NCBI GenBank assembly: GCA_017453325.1
Contig: JAFTKK010000004.1
Span: forward strand, 1 to 34,847
Direction: 5' to 3'
Length of the DNA: 34,847 nt
Origin: Clostridia bacterium
GTDB taxonomy: Bacteria; Bacillota; Clostridia; Oscillospirales; CAG-272
Shown here: piece by piece, positions 1 through 7,619 of the stretch
How the letters are laid out: every line of letters starts with the position of its first letter
Position numbering within the stretch: the first letter of the stretch is position 1
Program-made: the position numbers and the translations under genes
Notes under the pieces: generated by a model
What the model was told of the DNA's origin: nothing
Databases searched by the model: none
Seen by the model: only the letters and a program-made list of their open reading frames with translations

Positions 1-58
1 AAGAGAGTGTTTTTATAGTTTGCATGTATTCCAAGCTCGCTCATGTCGGTGATCGGCT

Positions 59-90
59 TGAGCTAAGGAGGAATACGCGCAAGCACATAT

Positions 91-104
<14 letters not shown>
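59..104. repeat. 17-bp inverted repeat across the tRNA-Asn 5' end
   Basis: Bases 59-75 are the exact reverse complement of 88-104, with a 12-nt spacer. The right arm runs from 3 nt before the mature tRNA 5' end through the acceptor 5' strand and into the D stem. In the precursor RNA the leader could therefore pair with the first 14 nt of the tRNA and compete with the cloverleaf. It may instead be a relic of an inverted partial tRNA copy: read on the minus strand, 75-59 repeats the tRNA 5' end. The pairing is seen directly; any role is inference. Confidence 0.85.
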
Positions 105-208
<104 letters not shown>

Positions 209-271
209 TTGCCCTGTATTGGTGGGAAAACCTGAAAGATTTTGCAACGCGAAATCTTTCCACAAAGGCGT

Positions 272-335
272 AGCCTTTGTAGACGAGCACCAGCAGGGCG
301 CCCCGTGGGCTGAACCAGCGACATCTCCGAGAAAG
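272..335. repeat. 64-bp direct repeat, copy A
   Basis: This matches 512-575 with a single difference (A317 versus G557), at a period of 240 bp. It contains the phrase GTAGACGAGCACC followed by an antisense copy of the tRNA-Asn T-arm region: 307-325 is the reverse complement of 133-152 with one base missing. Confidence 0.92.
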
Positions 336-511
336 AAGTCACAGCGGCGAAGCCGCGGTGACGGGCAATGTTTTTGCTTGCAAAAACTTGCCACGTGGCG
401 TAGCCACGTAGGTTAATAGGGCGCAGCCCGTCATGATGTCGCCTATTACATCAAGCGACCACGACGCTTGCGTCGTAAACAAGCACCAGCAGGGGGAGCC
501 CACGAATGAGC

Positions 512-575
512 AGCCTTTGTAGACGAGCACCAGCAGGGCGCCCCGTGGGCTGAACCGGCGACATCTCCGAGAAAG
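512..575. repeat. 64-bp direct repeat, copy B
   Basis: Second copy of the 272-335 repeat, with one substitution. Such near identity between non-coding copies points to recent duplication or to gene conversion. Confidence 0.92.
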
Positions 576-666
576 TAGCGTCCTGCGGACGCGTCATGAT
601 GTCGCTGTTATAGCAAACGATCACAAACGCGTAGCGGTCGTAAACAAGCACCGGCATGGGGGAGCC

Positions 667-699
667 AAAAAATCCAAGCCGATTGGCTTGGATTTTTTT
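667..699 (+). terminator. Terminator after tRNA-like 3' fragment
   Basis: AAAAAATCCAAGCC (667-680) pairs perfectly with 685-698 around the loop GATT and ends in a T7 tract. It directly follows a sequence matching the last 10 bases of tRNA-Asn (GGGGGAGCCA, 658-667). A tRNA end followed by a terminator is therefore repeated here without a functional tRNA body. Confidence 0.8.
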
Positions 700-702
700 A
701 TT

Positions 703-797
703 GGTGTCCGGCAGGACACAACATCATTTGACCGAAGGTCATCATGATTTTGAGCATAGCGAAAATATCATTCCTCATTTGTGCGGACACAAAATGA
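703..797. repeat. Hairpin chain with ATCAT linkers
   Basis: Consecutive hairpins are GTGTCC-GGCA-GGACAC (704-719), TGACC-GAA-GGTCA (729-741), a weak ATTTT/AAAAT pair (about 747-766), and CATTTGTG-CGGA-CACAAAATG (776-796, one bulged A). They are separated by linkers containing ATCAT at 723-727, 741-745 and 767-771. The last hairpin abuts the stop codon of the minus-strand gene ending at 798 and may help end that transcript, although no clear T tract follows. Confidence 0.55.
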
Positions 798-1424
798 TTA
801 TCCTGCCAGAGCAAGAAAGACGGCAAGAACTATTGCAAGAAAACTAAGAGTTATACAAACGATGTAAAGGACCTTTATACAAAATGATAGGGATATGATA
901 GAGCTATTCTTTAAGCTCTTCATAAGCTCATACTCCGACACGCCCTCATTTTCCTGAAGATACTCTGCTTTGGAGGCGCTAAATGCCTCAAGAGTGAGGC
1001 GATTGCGCATGAGCTTCTTGTATGCGGACCGCAGCTTTTTATAAGCCCCTTGGCGTCTTTGGTGATAGCCGTAGCAACGGTAGACGTTAGCCTCGTTGCT
1101 GAAAACACCGTAGGCATATCTGTCACGGACCTTATTCATTTCGTAATCACGCTCTATTTGTTCGATAACGTTCTGGCTCTCCTTAACGTCAAAGCGGTTT
1201 CTCAGATCTATGAGATAGAAGATAACCGAAACGATAGTCAAAAATATGGCTACAAGCACGCTTACCCAAGCATATTCGGCGAGAAGGGTGCCGTATAGAG
1301 CAATAGCTGCCGCAAATACGGCGATAAAGAAATTTATCATCGTCGTTCTTTGCTCGGCGTGATAGTAAAAGTAGGAGCAGGCCTGCTGATAAAAATCGGC
1401 ATCTGTCAAATTCTTTTTATCCAT
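798..1424 (-). CDS. 3-TM membrane protein of unknown function
   Basis: 208 residues. An N-terminal amphipathic stretch (YFYYHAEQR, about 18-26) precedes a tight helical hairpin (TM1 about 29-49, TM2 about 51-72). A charged, helix-rich region follows (about 74-172), probably cytosolic, and then a C-terminal TM3 (about 176-206). There is no signal peptide and no catalytic motif I recognise. The layout resembles small 2-TM effector-type families such as SLATT, or RipA-like membrane proteins, but I cannot assign it to either. It starts 15 bp after the acyltransferase gene ends, with GGAAG upstream of the ATG, so the two are probably co-transcribed. Its stop codon abuts the hairpin chain at 703-797. 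The reading frame is sound; the function is unknown. Confidence 0.8.
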   Translation of the reverse strand: MDKKNLTDADFYQQACSYFYYHAEQRTTMINFFIAVFAAAIALYGTLLAEYAWVSVLVAIFLTIVSVIFYLIDLRNRFDVKESQNVIEQIERDYEMNKVRDRYAYGVFSNEANVYRCYGYHQRRQGAYKKLRSAYKKLMRNRLTLEAFSASKAEYLQENEGVSEYELMKSLKNSSIISLSFCIKVLYIVCITLSFLAIVLAVFLALAG

Positions 1425-1439
1425 ACTGATATACTTCCT

Positions 1440-2054
1440 TTACTTGTCGTTTCTTCTTAAAAGCTTTGCAGGGCACCCGACGTATACAGAGTTTGGCTCA
1501 AGATTTTTTACAACAGCAGATCCGCAGCCAACGGTTGTCCACTCACCTACGCTCGTATTGTCACGCATAGTAGAGCCGGCCCCGAGGAAAACACCGTCAC
1601 CTATCGAGCATGCGCCTGTCATAACGCTCTTGACGGATACGTGGCAGAAATTACCTACCGTGCAGTCGTGCTCAACTACTGCCGAGGTATTGATGATACA
1701 GTGGTCGCCAATGGTGGAAAAGGCGTTTACAACAGAATACGGCATAAGCAGATTGCCCTTGCCTATTTTTGAATATTTGGAGATGATCGCGGTGGGGTGA
1801 ATAATATTAGGATATTCAAGGTTTGGGTGTGATTCAACAATAGTCTTTCTTAGCATATTGTCGCCCCTCGCTACAAAGAAGCAGAAATTTTCGGGGCCGT
1901 CTATTTCTTCCACCGACGAATAGACGCGGTGACCAAGATACTGACCCTCACCGTAAGGACTGACAAAGCCGACGACCTCATAGCCGCAGACCTCGGCCAT
2001 ATCGGTTACGATTTTGCTGTGCTTATTAGTACCGAAAATGATTAGTTTTTTCAT
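1440..2054 (-). CDS. NeuD/PglD-like sugar O/N-acyltransferase
   Basis: 204 residues, the usual length for the family. Residues 1-80 form a PglD-type nucleotide-sugar-binding domain (starting MKKLIIFGTNKHSKI). Residues 85-200 form a left-handed beta-helix of hexapeptide repeats (for example STIGDHCIINTSAVVEHDC), ending in the typical VYVGCPAKLLRR. His129 in VVEHDC, next to Glu128, matches the catalytic base position of PglD and NeuD enzymes. Those enzymes transfer an acetyl group from acetyl-CoA to an amino or hydroxyl group of a sugar, commonly for surface glycans. The ATG at 2054 has GAGGT about 8 bases upstream. It heads a two-gene unit with the 3-TM protein and lies 20 kb from the polysaccharide cluster, so its substrate cannot be deduced from neighbours. 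Confidence 0.88.
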   Translation of the reverse strand: MKKLIIFGTNKHSKIVTDMAEVCGYEVVGFVSPYGEGQYLGHRVYSSVEEIDGPENFCFFVARGDNMLRKTIVESHPNLEYPNIIHPTAIISKYSKIGKGNLLMPYSVVNAFSTIGDHCIINTSAVVEHDCTVGNFCHVSVKSVMTGACSIGDGVFLGAGSTMRDNTSVGEWTTVGCGSAVVKNLEPNSVYVGCPAKLLRRNDK

Positions 2055-2263
2055 TAAGTGACCTCATGTTTTCAAAAGCTCTTTTCTTCATTGTAATGCA
2101 TTTTTTTCAAAAAATCAAGTAAAAAGCAAAGATTTAATAGGCTTTTGTTTAATATTATATGCATATGCGATCAAAAATAAATGGCATCCTTTATTTGATG
2201 AATGTTCAACAGGCAGAACATCTTTTGATTACAATAAAACGAAGCTCAGCGAAAAAAGGATAA
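2055..2263. other. AT-rich intergenic stretch
   Basis: No reading frame, tRNA or clear terminator is seen. The 2090-2200 part is strongly AT-rich and lies upstream of the acyltransferase gene, so it probably holds that gene's promoter, but I cannot point to a convincing -35/-10 pair. Confidence 0.5.
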
Positions 2264-2370
2264 TTGGTAGGGACAAGAGAACCTGAAAGATCGAGTAAAA
2301 GAGTAGCTTTAGACGTCCCACGGTGGATCTTTCCACGAACACGTAGCGGTCGTACACGAGCACCGACAAG
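2264..2370. repeat. Dispersed copy of the tRNA-linked hairpin repeat
   Basis: This aligns with 219-296 in blocks. ATTGGT(A/G)GG, ACCTGAAAGAT, ATCTTTCCAC, CGTAGC and GTAnACGAGCACC occur in the same order. The stem GAAAGATC (2285-2292) with GATCTTTC (2326-2333) matches the stem at 234-260, with a changed closing base on both sides and a longer insert. TAGCGGTCGTACACGAGCACC (2343-2363) differs from 632-652 at two positions. It ends 7 bp before the -35 box of the next gene. Confidence 0.75.
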
Positions 2371-2377
2371 GAATTTG

Positions 2378-2406
2378 TTGACACATCTACGTGCTTATGT
2401 TATAAT
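2378..2406 (+). promoter_or_regulatory. Consensus extended -10 sigma-A promoter
   Basis: TTGACA (2378-2383), a 17-bp spacer and TATAAT (2401-2406), preceded by TG at 2398-2399. Every core element matches consensus. Transcription should start near 2413, leaving a leader of about 18 nt with AAAGGCGGTGG as the ribosome binding site. Confidence 0.93.
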
Positions 2407-2430
2407 CAATCCGAGAAAGGCGGTGGATAT

Positions 2431-2886
2431 ATGGAAGCTGCAATTATAGAAAATATCGAGAAGCTGTACAAAAGCCATATGTTGACTGCAATATTGTATT
2501 TGGTCTTAATTATCATTACTGCTTTAGTCACGGTTGGTGTGATAAAATTCAAGTTACTTCATTCAAGATGGAAAAATGCGGGTTTAAGTTCTTTGGTTGC
2601 GATGGCATCAATTGGGTTGCTTGTGTTGCAGATAGTCACGATTTCTCCTGTTTATAAAGATTATAAAGAACAAGCATACATTGTAATTGAAGATGCTAAA
2701 GTGGTTATGAAAGAGGGCGCATCGGGCGGACTTGACAGTACAAACCGTGTCATTATCTACGACGGAGAAACAGAAATTGAGTTAAAAATGCAAACAGATT
2801 ACGGCCTTGTCACGGAGATGGAGTATGTGGGGAATATCGCATATTTAAAGCATTCAAACTATTTGATATGGTATGAATTTGATTAA
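2431..2886 (+). CDS. Small orphan 2-TM membrane protein
   Basis: 151 residues with no family I recognise. Two membrane helices (about 17-39 and 52-72) are joined by a short basic loop (KFKLLHSRWKN). A C-terminal domain of about 78 residues follows, rich in alternating hydrophobic residues and probably beta-sheet, ending LIWYEFD. With the basic loop inside, the C-terminal domain would lie outside the membrane only if the N-terminus is also outside; topology is uncertain. The ATG is placed by AAAGGCGGTGG about 7 bases upstream. It is a single-gene unit between a consensus promoter and an intrinsic terminator. The strong promoter on an otherwise isolated gene suggests high or constitutive expression. 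Confidence 0.8.
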   Translation: MEAAIIENIEKLYKSHMLTAILYLVLIIITALVTVGVIKFKLLHSRWKNAGLSSLVAMASIGLLVLQIVTISPVYKDYKEQAYIVIEDAKVVMKEGASGGLDSTNRVIIYDGETEIELKMQTDYGLVTEMEYVGNIAYLKHSNYLIWYEFD

Positions 2887-2920
2887 GCTTTGAGCCGTTA
2901 TTTTGATCTTTAAATATACG

Positions 2921-2948
2921 AAAGCCCTCCGCTTGCGGGGGGCTTTTG
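2921..2948 (+). terminator. Intrinsic terminator after the orphan membrane gene
   Basis: AAAGCCCTCCGC pairs with GGGGGGCTTT around a short TTGC loop and is followed by a T-rich run. It begins 35 bp after the stop codon. Confidence 0.8.
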
Positions 2949-3008
2949 TATTGTGGCCTTTTTTATCTTGTGTTTTAAATCTGCGATATCACAATAAAGG
3001 CCTTGCGC

Positions 3009-4370
3009 CTATATTTTTTTGCAGATGCCCTTTTTGACGTAGCGCCGATAGATGACGGCAAAGAAGACGGCGTAAAGGAGCATGTTGAGGATCCAGGAAA
3101 CCGTGAAGCAAAGCATCACAGTATCAAATTTGGGGCTTTGCGGATATACAAATTGCATCCACAGTACGCGGAAGCCAAGGGTAAAGGCAATGTTGGTGAT
3201 GCTGGTGAAAAGCGGATACCCAAAGGCCTGCAGCGCGTGGCTGAAAATGCCGTTTGCGCCGCTGACAAACAAAAACAGTACGACGTGAAACAGGCGGATC
3301 ATACCGTAGGCGATGGCGGCCTCGGACGATCTGCCGAGGATAATGCCAAGCCAGAACTCGCCACCAAGACAAGTGAGAGCGCCAAGTGCCCCCGAGATCG
3401 ACACACTGAGGAGGAAAAGATATCGGAACGATTTTCGAACGCGCTTGGTGTCCTTGGCGCCGATGTTCTGCCCCATAAAGGTTGTGGCGGCGGCGCCAAA
3501 GCCGCCGGGGAACGCTGCCAGCATCATATGGATAGAGGACGCCGCCGAGCTGCCTGCCACCGCATCCACACCAAAGGAATTGACCGCGGTTGTGATTTGC
3601 AGACTGCTAAGGGGAATGACCAGCTGTGAGATCGACGCGGGAATGCCGAAACGGAGGACCTGCCCGAAGGCTGCGGGGTCGAAACGCATACGTGACAGCG
3701 AAACTCTTGCGCTGCCGTCAAATCGGCAAAGACGCCACAACACCAAAGCGGCGCTGATGATCTTGGAGGCGACCGTTGCAATGGCTACCGCCGCCACCTT
3801 CTCGGGGAGGATAAGGCAGAGGATTACGTTCAGCACCACGTTGACGACACCGGCAATGCTGATGTATACAAGCGGTCTTTGGGTGTCACCGAGCGTCCGC
3901 AGGATCGCGGAGCCGTAGTTGTAAAGGAGTGAGGCAGGGGCGGCGGCAAGGTATATGCGCATATAGATCAAGGCGCCGTCATAACATTCGGCGGGGCACT
4001 TGGTGGCGGTCAGGAACAGCGGGGCAACAAAAAAGCCTGCCACGGCAACGATGAGGCCGAGGGAAACGCCGGCAATCAGCGATGTGTCAATGGTTGTTCG
4101 AATTTTCTCATCGTTTTTTTGACCGATGTAGCGGGCAAGGATGATAGACGTGCCCGTGGAAAGGCCTACCGCGCCGCTGATGATGAGCGACGTGACGGTG
4201 CCAGTTGCACCGATGGCGGCAACAGCAACGCTACCCGCCATATTGCCAAGCACGGCCTTGTCCGCAACCTCAAAAAGATTTTGCAGAATGGTAGAAAGGA
4301 TAAGAGGGATCGTATAAATAAAGATGAGCTTAAGCAAGGGCCCTTTTGTGGCATCGACCTTTTTGAGCAT
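3009..4370 (-). CDS. MATE-family multidrug/cation antiporter
   Basis: 453 residues, the usual MATE length, with about 12 hydrophobic segments in two six-helix halves. The N-terminus (IPLILSTILQNLFEVADKA) and the following GNMAGSVAVAAIGATG are typical of the DinF/NorM-like branch. Such proteins export cationic drugs or metabolites in exchange for Na+ or H+. The ATG at 4370 has AAAGGCGGTG about 7 bases upstream. It is transcribed divergently from the AraC-type regulator at 4474 across a 103-bp gap, so that regulator may control it. A TATAAT-like -10 for this gene is visible on the minus strand at 4394-4399, without a good -35. No truncation is seen. Substrate specificity cannot be read from sequence. 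Confidence 0.93.
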   Translation of the reverse strand: MLKKVDATKGPLLKLIFIYTIPLILSTILQNLFEVADKAVLGNMAGSVAVAAIGATGTVTSLIISGAVGLSTGTSIILARYIGQKNDEKIRTTIDTSLIAGVSLGLIVAVAGFFVAPLFLTATKCPAECYDGALIYMRIYLAAAPASLLYNYGSAILRTLGDTQRPLVYISIAGVVNVVLNVILCLILPEKVAAVAIATVASKIISAALVLWRLCRFDGSARVSLSRMRFDPAAFGQVLRFGIPASISQLVIPLSSLQITTAVNSFGVDAVAGSSAASSIHMMLAAFPGGFGAAATTFMGQNIGAKDTKRVRKSFRYLFLLSVSISGALGALTCLGGEFWLGIILGRSSEAAIAYGMIRLFHVVLFLFVSGANGIFSHALQAFGYPLFTSITNIAFTLGFRVLWMQFVYPQSPKFDTVMLCFTVSWILNMLLYAVFFAVIYRRYVKKGICKKI

Positions 4371-4409
4371 ATGTTCACCGCCTTTTCATGAAAATTATAG
4401 CACTTCGTA

Positions 4410-4438
4410 TTGACAAACGCCATAAATTATTTTACAAT
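4410..4438 (+). promoter_or_regulatory. Sigma-A promoter for the AraC regulator
   Basis: TTGACA (4410-4415), a 17-bp spacer and TACAAT (4433-4438), 35 bp before the ATG. It lies in the divergent region shared with the MATE gene. Confidence 0.85.
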
Positions 4439-4473
4439 AAACCTATAATTATTTACAACAATTCGGGTGAACT

Positions 4474-5274
4474 ATGCAGATAGAGCTGATCAATCAAACC
4501 TATCACGAAAAGCTTGAGGACTTCAAGCTGAAGACAGTCAAGCGAAAATGGAACATACTCACCATGGTCGTGGAGGGAGAATATGCCCTGCGCTTTAAGG
4601 GGACGGACAAAACGTTGGTTTTGAGGAAAAACGACATCGCGCTGCTTCCCGCGGAGATGGAATTTGAACGTTGGGTAAAGTCCCCGGTGACCTATTATCA
4701 CATTAGCTTTCACGCGCAACCGGATGATATTTTTTATCTCTCTGCACCTACGGGCAAATTTAATCTGCCAAGTGAACAGGCTGCGGCTATTTTCAGGACG
4801 ATGGCAAGGGCGTTTTTGCTTCCCGATAACCGTGAGCTGATCATCCATACGGTGGAGCGTGCTTTTGTCGAAAATCATCTTTTCGGTGGCAGGAGCAAGG
4901 AGCGCGTTAAGCCGCTCAGTGATGCGGTGGAGAGTGCGGTTCGCTATATGCGCAACAATTTTGAGAGAAAAATTGATATGGACGAGCTGGCGGAGCGCGT
5001 GTTTCTCAGTCATTCCGGCCTTATTTGGAAATTCAAAAAGGAGCTGAACACCACACCCACCAATTACCTCAGCATTTTGCGGCTGCGCTACGCCAAGCAA
5101 TTGCTGCTGCATTATCCGTACAGCATCACAAAAATATCCGAAATGTGCGGCTATTCCAATCCTTACTATTTTACAAATGCCTTTCGCCGACATACGGGAA
5201 TGAGCCCCACCGATTTTCGAAAGCGTTACTTAAAAGAAAAAGAACCCGAGCAAGCAGAGGGTAAAAAATCATAA
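4474..5274 (+). CDS. AraC-family transcriptional regulator (DUF4432 operon)
   Basis: 266 residues. Residues about 1-95 form a cupin-like sensory domain (VVEGEYALRFKG, then LLPAEMEFERW). The C-terminal AraC/XylS DNA-binding domain (about 154-252) has two helix-turn-helix units: MDELAERVFLSHSGLIWKFK and ITKISEMCGYSNPYYFTNAF. The usual end motif is present as GMSPTDFRKRY. The partner gene, 13 bp downstream, encodes a sugar-epimerase-like protein, so a carbohydrate effector is likely. The divergent MATE gene is another possible target. The ATG is only weakly supported by a GGGTG upstream, but the N-terminus aligns with a normal cupin start. Confidence 0.92.
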   Translation: MQIELINQTYHEKLEDFKLKTVKRKWNILTMVVEGEYALRFKGTDKTLVLRKNDIALLPAEMEFERWVKSPVTYYHISFHAQPDDIFYLSAPTGKFNLPSEQAAAIFRTMARAFLLPDNRELIIHTVERAFVENHLFGGRSKERVKPLSDAVESAVRYMRNNFERKIDMDELAERVFLSHSGLIWKFKKELNTTPTNYLSILRLRYAKQLLLHYPYSITKISEMCGYSNPYYFTNAFRRHTGMSPTDFRKRYLKEKEPEQAEGKKS

Positions 5275-5287
5275 AAACGGGAGTAAG

Positions 5288-6202
5288 ATGATGAACGGTA
5301 GAATTTCGCATTTCAGCCAGGTGGCGAGTTTGCGCCGCTATACTATTACCGATGGAAGCGAAAAGGGCCTTGAGGTGCTTGATTGCGACAACGGAAAAAT
5401 TCGGTTTTTGTTGAATGTGAGCAAGGCCTCTGATATCATGCAGGTCTATCACGAGGGACAAAACGTGTCCTTTATATCCAAAAACGGATTTACAAACCGA
5501 GAGATCCCGTTTTTGAGGCGCTTTGAGGGCGGAATGCTTTACACCTGCGGTCTTGACAGCGTGGGTGGGCGAGAGGAATATGAGTTGCACGGAACGCTGC
5601 ATCAGATTCCCGCTCACATCGTTCGCGCGACGTGCGACGACAAGGGCATTGCGGTGGAGGCCTTGATACGCGATACGGCGCTGTTTGGCAAAAATCTTGT
5701 CTTGAAGCGCAGGATCACGTCCGCTATCGGCGCAGACTGCGTAACGCTTGAGGACACGCTCACAAATGAGGGCTTTGCGGACGAGGACTATTGTCTTTTG
5801 TATCATATCAACGTGGGGTATCCCATGCTGGATGAGGGCGCAAGGGTTGTGGCCGATGTGGCAACGTGTGAGCCGCGGACGCCTTGGTCCGCGCAAAACA
5901 TGGCGACTGTGTACGAGATGGGCGCGCCTGTGCCCAATATGGAGGAAACCTGCTATTTTTTGAAGCTCAACCGCCCCGAAATATCGCTTGTCAATGAGAA
6001 GCTTGGTAAAAAGCTGACCGTTTCCTATTCAAACGATACGCTGCCGCACTTTGTGCAATGGAAGAGCATGGCAAGCGGAGATTATGCGCTGGGTCTTGAG
6101 CCCGCCACGACCGAGCTTGACGACAGATTTGCCTATAAAACCATTAAGCCGTCCGAAAGCATTGTGTTTAAAACGGTCATTGCCATCAGTAATCAGAAGT
6201 GA
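5288..6202 (+). CDS. DUF4432 aldose-1-epimerase-like protein
   Basis: 304 residues with the beta-sandwich (galactose mutarotase-like) sequence pattern of the DUF4432 family. Seen are a central GGMLYTCGLDSVGG (about 78-91), LHGTLHQIPA with a conserved His, LLYHINVGYP, and a late GLEPATTELDD containing the Glu expected near the sugar site. Family members are thought to act on aldoses or sugar derivatives; no exact substrate is established for this one. Two adjacent ATGs compete (5288 and 5291); GGGAG at 5279-5283 suits the second slightly better. It is co-transcribed with the AraC regulator and closed by the terminator at 6225-6261. This suggests a small sugar-responsive unit, perhaps controlling how a monosaccharide anomer enters metabolism. 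Confidence 0.87.
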   Translation: MMNGRISHFSQVASLRRYTITDGSEKGLEVLDCDNGKIRFLLNVSKASDIMQVYHEGQNVSFISKNGFTNREIPFLRRFEGGMLYTCGLDSVGGREEYELHGTLHQIPAHIVRATCDDKGIAVEALIRDTALFGKNLVLKRRITSAIGADCVTLEDTLTNEGFADEDYCLLYHINVGYPMLDEGARVVADVATCEPRTPWSAQNMATVYEMGAPVPNMEETCYFLKLNRPEISLVNEKLGKKLTVSYSNDTLPHFVQWKSMASGDYALGLEPATTELDDRFAYKTIKPSESIVFKTVIAISNQK

Positions 6203-6224
6203 TTGCGATCGCTGCTCAACAGAG

Positions 6225-6261
6225 AAAAGAGCACCCGCCCTTGACGGCGGGTGCTCTTTTT
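6225..6261 (+). terminator. Intrinsic terminator after the DUF4432 gene
   Basis: A perfect 15-bp stem (AAAAGAGCACCCGCC with 6246-6260), a 6-nt loop and a T5 tract, 22 bp after the stop codon. Confidence 0.93.
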
Positions 6262-6314
6262 GGGGGCGGTTGGAACGGGGCTTGAAACTTCACGCACCCG
6301 AGAGCCGCTTTTGT

Positions 6315-6323
6315 CATATACTG
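6315..6323 (+). promoter_or_regulatory. CATATACTG box upstream of murA
   Basis: It lies 31 bp before the murA ATG. The identical 9-mer lies upstream of the SpoIID-like operon on the minus strand (20534-20542). CATA-type -10 elements are characteristic of the sporulation sigma factors E, G and K, but no matching -35 is obvious, so the assignment is weak. Confidence 0.35.
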
Positions 6324-6354
6324 CCCATGAGTGTGTTTTTGCGGAGGGTGGCGT

Positions 6355-7617
6355 ATGAACAAGATCGTGGTGAACGGGGGCAACAAGCTCGTGGGCGAGG
6401 TGGAGATCGGCGGCAGCAAAAACGCGGCGCTGCCCATCCTGTTTGCGGGGATCCTCACGGGCGAGGTCTGCATTTTTTCTTCCTTGCCGCGCGTGAGCGA
6501 CGTGCTACTCACTCTGGAGATCCTGCGCGCACTCGGTGCGCGCATCCGCTTTGTGGAGGGGGGAGACGTGGTGGTGGATTATGCCACCGTGCGCCCCGCC
6601 ATCCCGCCGATCGCGCTCACAGGTGCCATACGCGGTTCGGTGTATTTGCTTGGTGCCATGCTGGGACGCTTTGGCCGCGCCTGCCTTGGGGGCGTTGGCG
6701 GATGCGATTTCGGTTCAAGGCCGATCGACCAGCATTTGCTCGGCTTTGCCGCCATGGGTGCTGCGGAGGATGCCGACAACGGCACGCTGTGCCTCACCGC
6801 CGCAAAAGGACTTTGCGCCGCCGATATCGTGCTGAAAATGCCCTCGGTTGGTGCCACGGCCAATCTCCTTATGGCGGCAACTGCCGCCGAGGGGAAAACC
6901 GTGATCCGCAACGCCGCCGCCGAGCCGCATGTGGCCGCGCTTTGCGACTTTTTGACGGCGGCCGGCGCTAAGATCGCAGGGCAGGGCACAGACGTTTTGA
7001 CTGTTTTTGGGAAAAAGCCCCTGCACGGGTGTCGTTTTGCCATTATTCCCGATATGATCGAGGCGGGCACGTATCTGGCGGCCGCCATGGCAACGGGGGG
7101 CCGCGTAACGGTGAAAAACGTGGTGCCGACGCATCTTGACGCGCCACTCGCGCTTTTGCGCGAGATGGGTGCGACCGTGACGGTGGGAAAAACCTACGTG
7201 ACGCTAAGAGCGCCTGCACACTATCGGGCACTTACGGTGGAAACGGGCCCTTATCCCGCTTTTCCCACCGATCTGCACCCTCAGCTTGCCGCCCTTTTTA
7301 CGATCGGCAGACGCGCTACAGGCACGGGGCGCGTGGTGGAGCGCGTTTGGCGTGAGCGCTTTCGCTACACCGAGGAGCTCGCAAAAATGGGGGCTGAGGT
7401 GAAAATAGACGGCGAATGTGCCGAGTTTTTGCCAAGTCGCCTCCTGCCCGCCACCGTGCGCTCACCCGATCTGCGCGGCGGTATAGCATTGCTGATCGCG
7501 GCGCTATCGATCAAGGGGCGCTGCGAGATCACCAACGCCGCCACCGTGGGGCGCGGCTACGAGCATCTTGAAACCAAGCTGCGCGGCATTGGTGCCGACG
7601 TGCGCGTGCTGGGATAA
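6355..7617 (+). CDS. murA: UDP-N-acetylglucosamine 1-carboxyvinyltransferase
   Basis: 420 residues, standard MurA length. The enzyme transfers enolpyruvate from PEP to UDP-GlcNAc, the first committed step of peptidoglycan synthesis, in the cytosol. The substrate-binding pair Lys22-Asn23 (GGSKNAALP) is present. Cys117 in GGCDFGSRPIDQH is the position alkylated by fosfomycin in MurA (Cys115 in E. coli). FPTDLHPQ carries the catalytic Asp. The start at 6355 is set by GGAGGGTGG five bases upstream and by the family-typical MNKIVVNGG; an upstream in-frame ATG at 6331 lacks this site. The gene stands alone between two terminators. Firmicutes often carry two MurA paralogues and I cannot tell which this is. 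Confidence 0.97.
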   Translation: MNKIVVNGGNKLVGEVEIGGSKNAALPILFAGILTGEVCIFSSLPRVSDVLLTLEILRALGARIRFVEGGDVVVDYATVRPAIPPIALTGAIRGSVYLLGAMLGRFGRACLGGVGGCDFGSRPIDQHLLGFAAMGAAEDADNGTLCLTAAKGLCAADIVLKMPSVGATANLLMAATAAEGKTVIRNAAAEPHVAALCDFLTAAGAKIAGQGTDVLTVFGKKPLHGCRFAIIPDMIEAGTYLAAAMATGGRVTVKNVVPTHLDAPLALLREMGATVTVGKTYVTLRAPAHYRALTVETGPYPAFPTDLHPQLAALFTIGRRATGTGRVVERVWRERFRYTEELAKMGAEVKIDGECAEFLPSRLLPATVRSPDLRGGIALLIAALSIKGRCEITNAATVGRGYEHLETKLRGIGADVRVLG

Positions 7618-7619
7618 TG

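Noticed and set aside
1-75. A second tRNA-Asn on the minus strand
   Set aside because: Only the acceptor 5' strand and a D-stem-like pair are visible. The D loop is too long and no anticodon or T arm follows.
2264-2430. Riboswitch ahead of the orphan membrane gene
   Set aside because: The structured segment lies upstream of the promoter, so it is not in that gene's transcript, whose leader is only about 18 nt.
3003-3629. A 208-codon plus-strand frame opposite the MATE gene
   Set aside because: It is an antisense shadow; the strand with twelve membrane helices and MATE motifs is the real gene.
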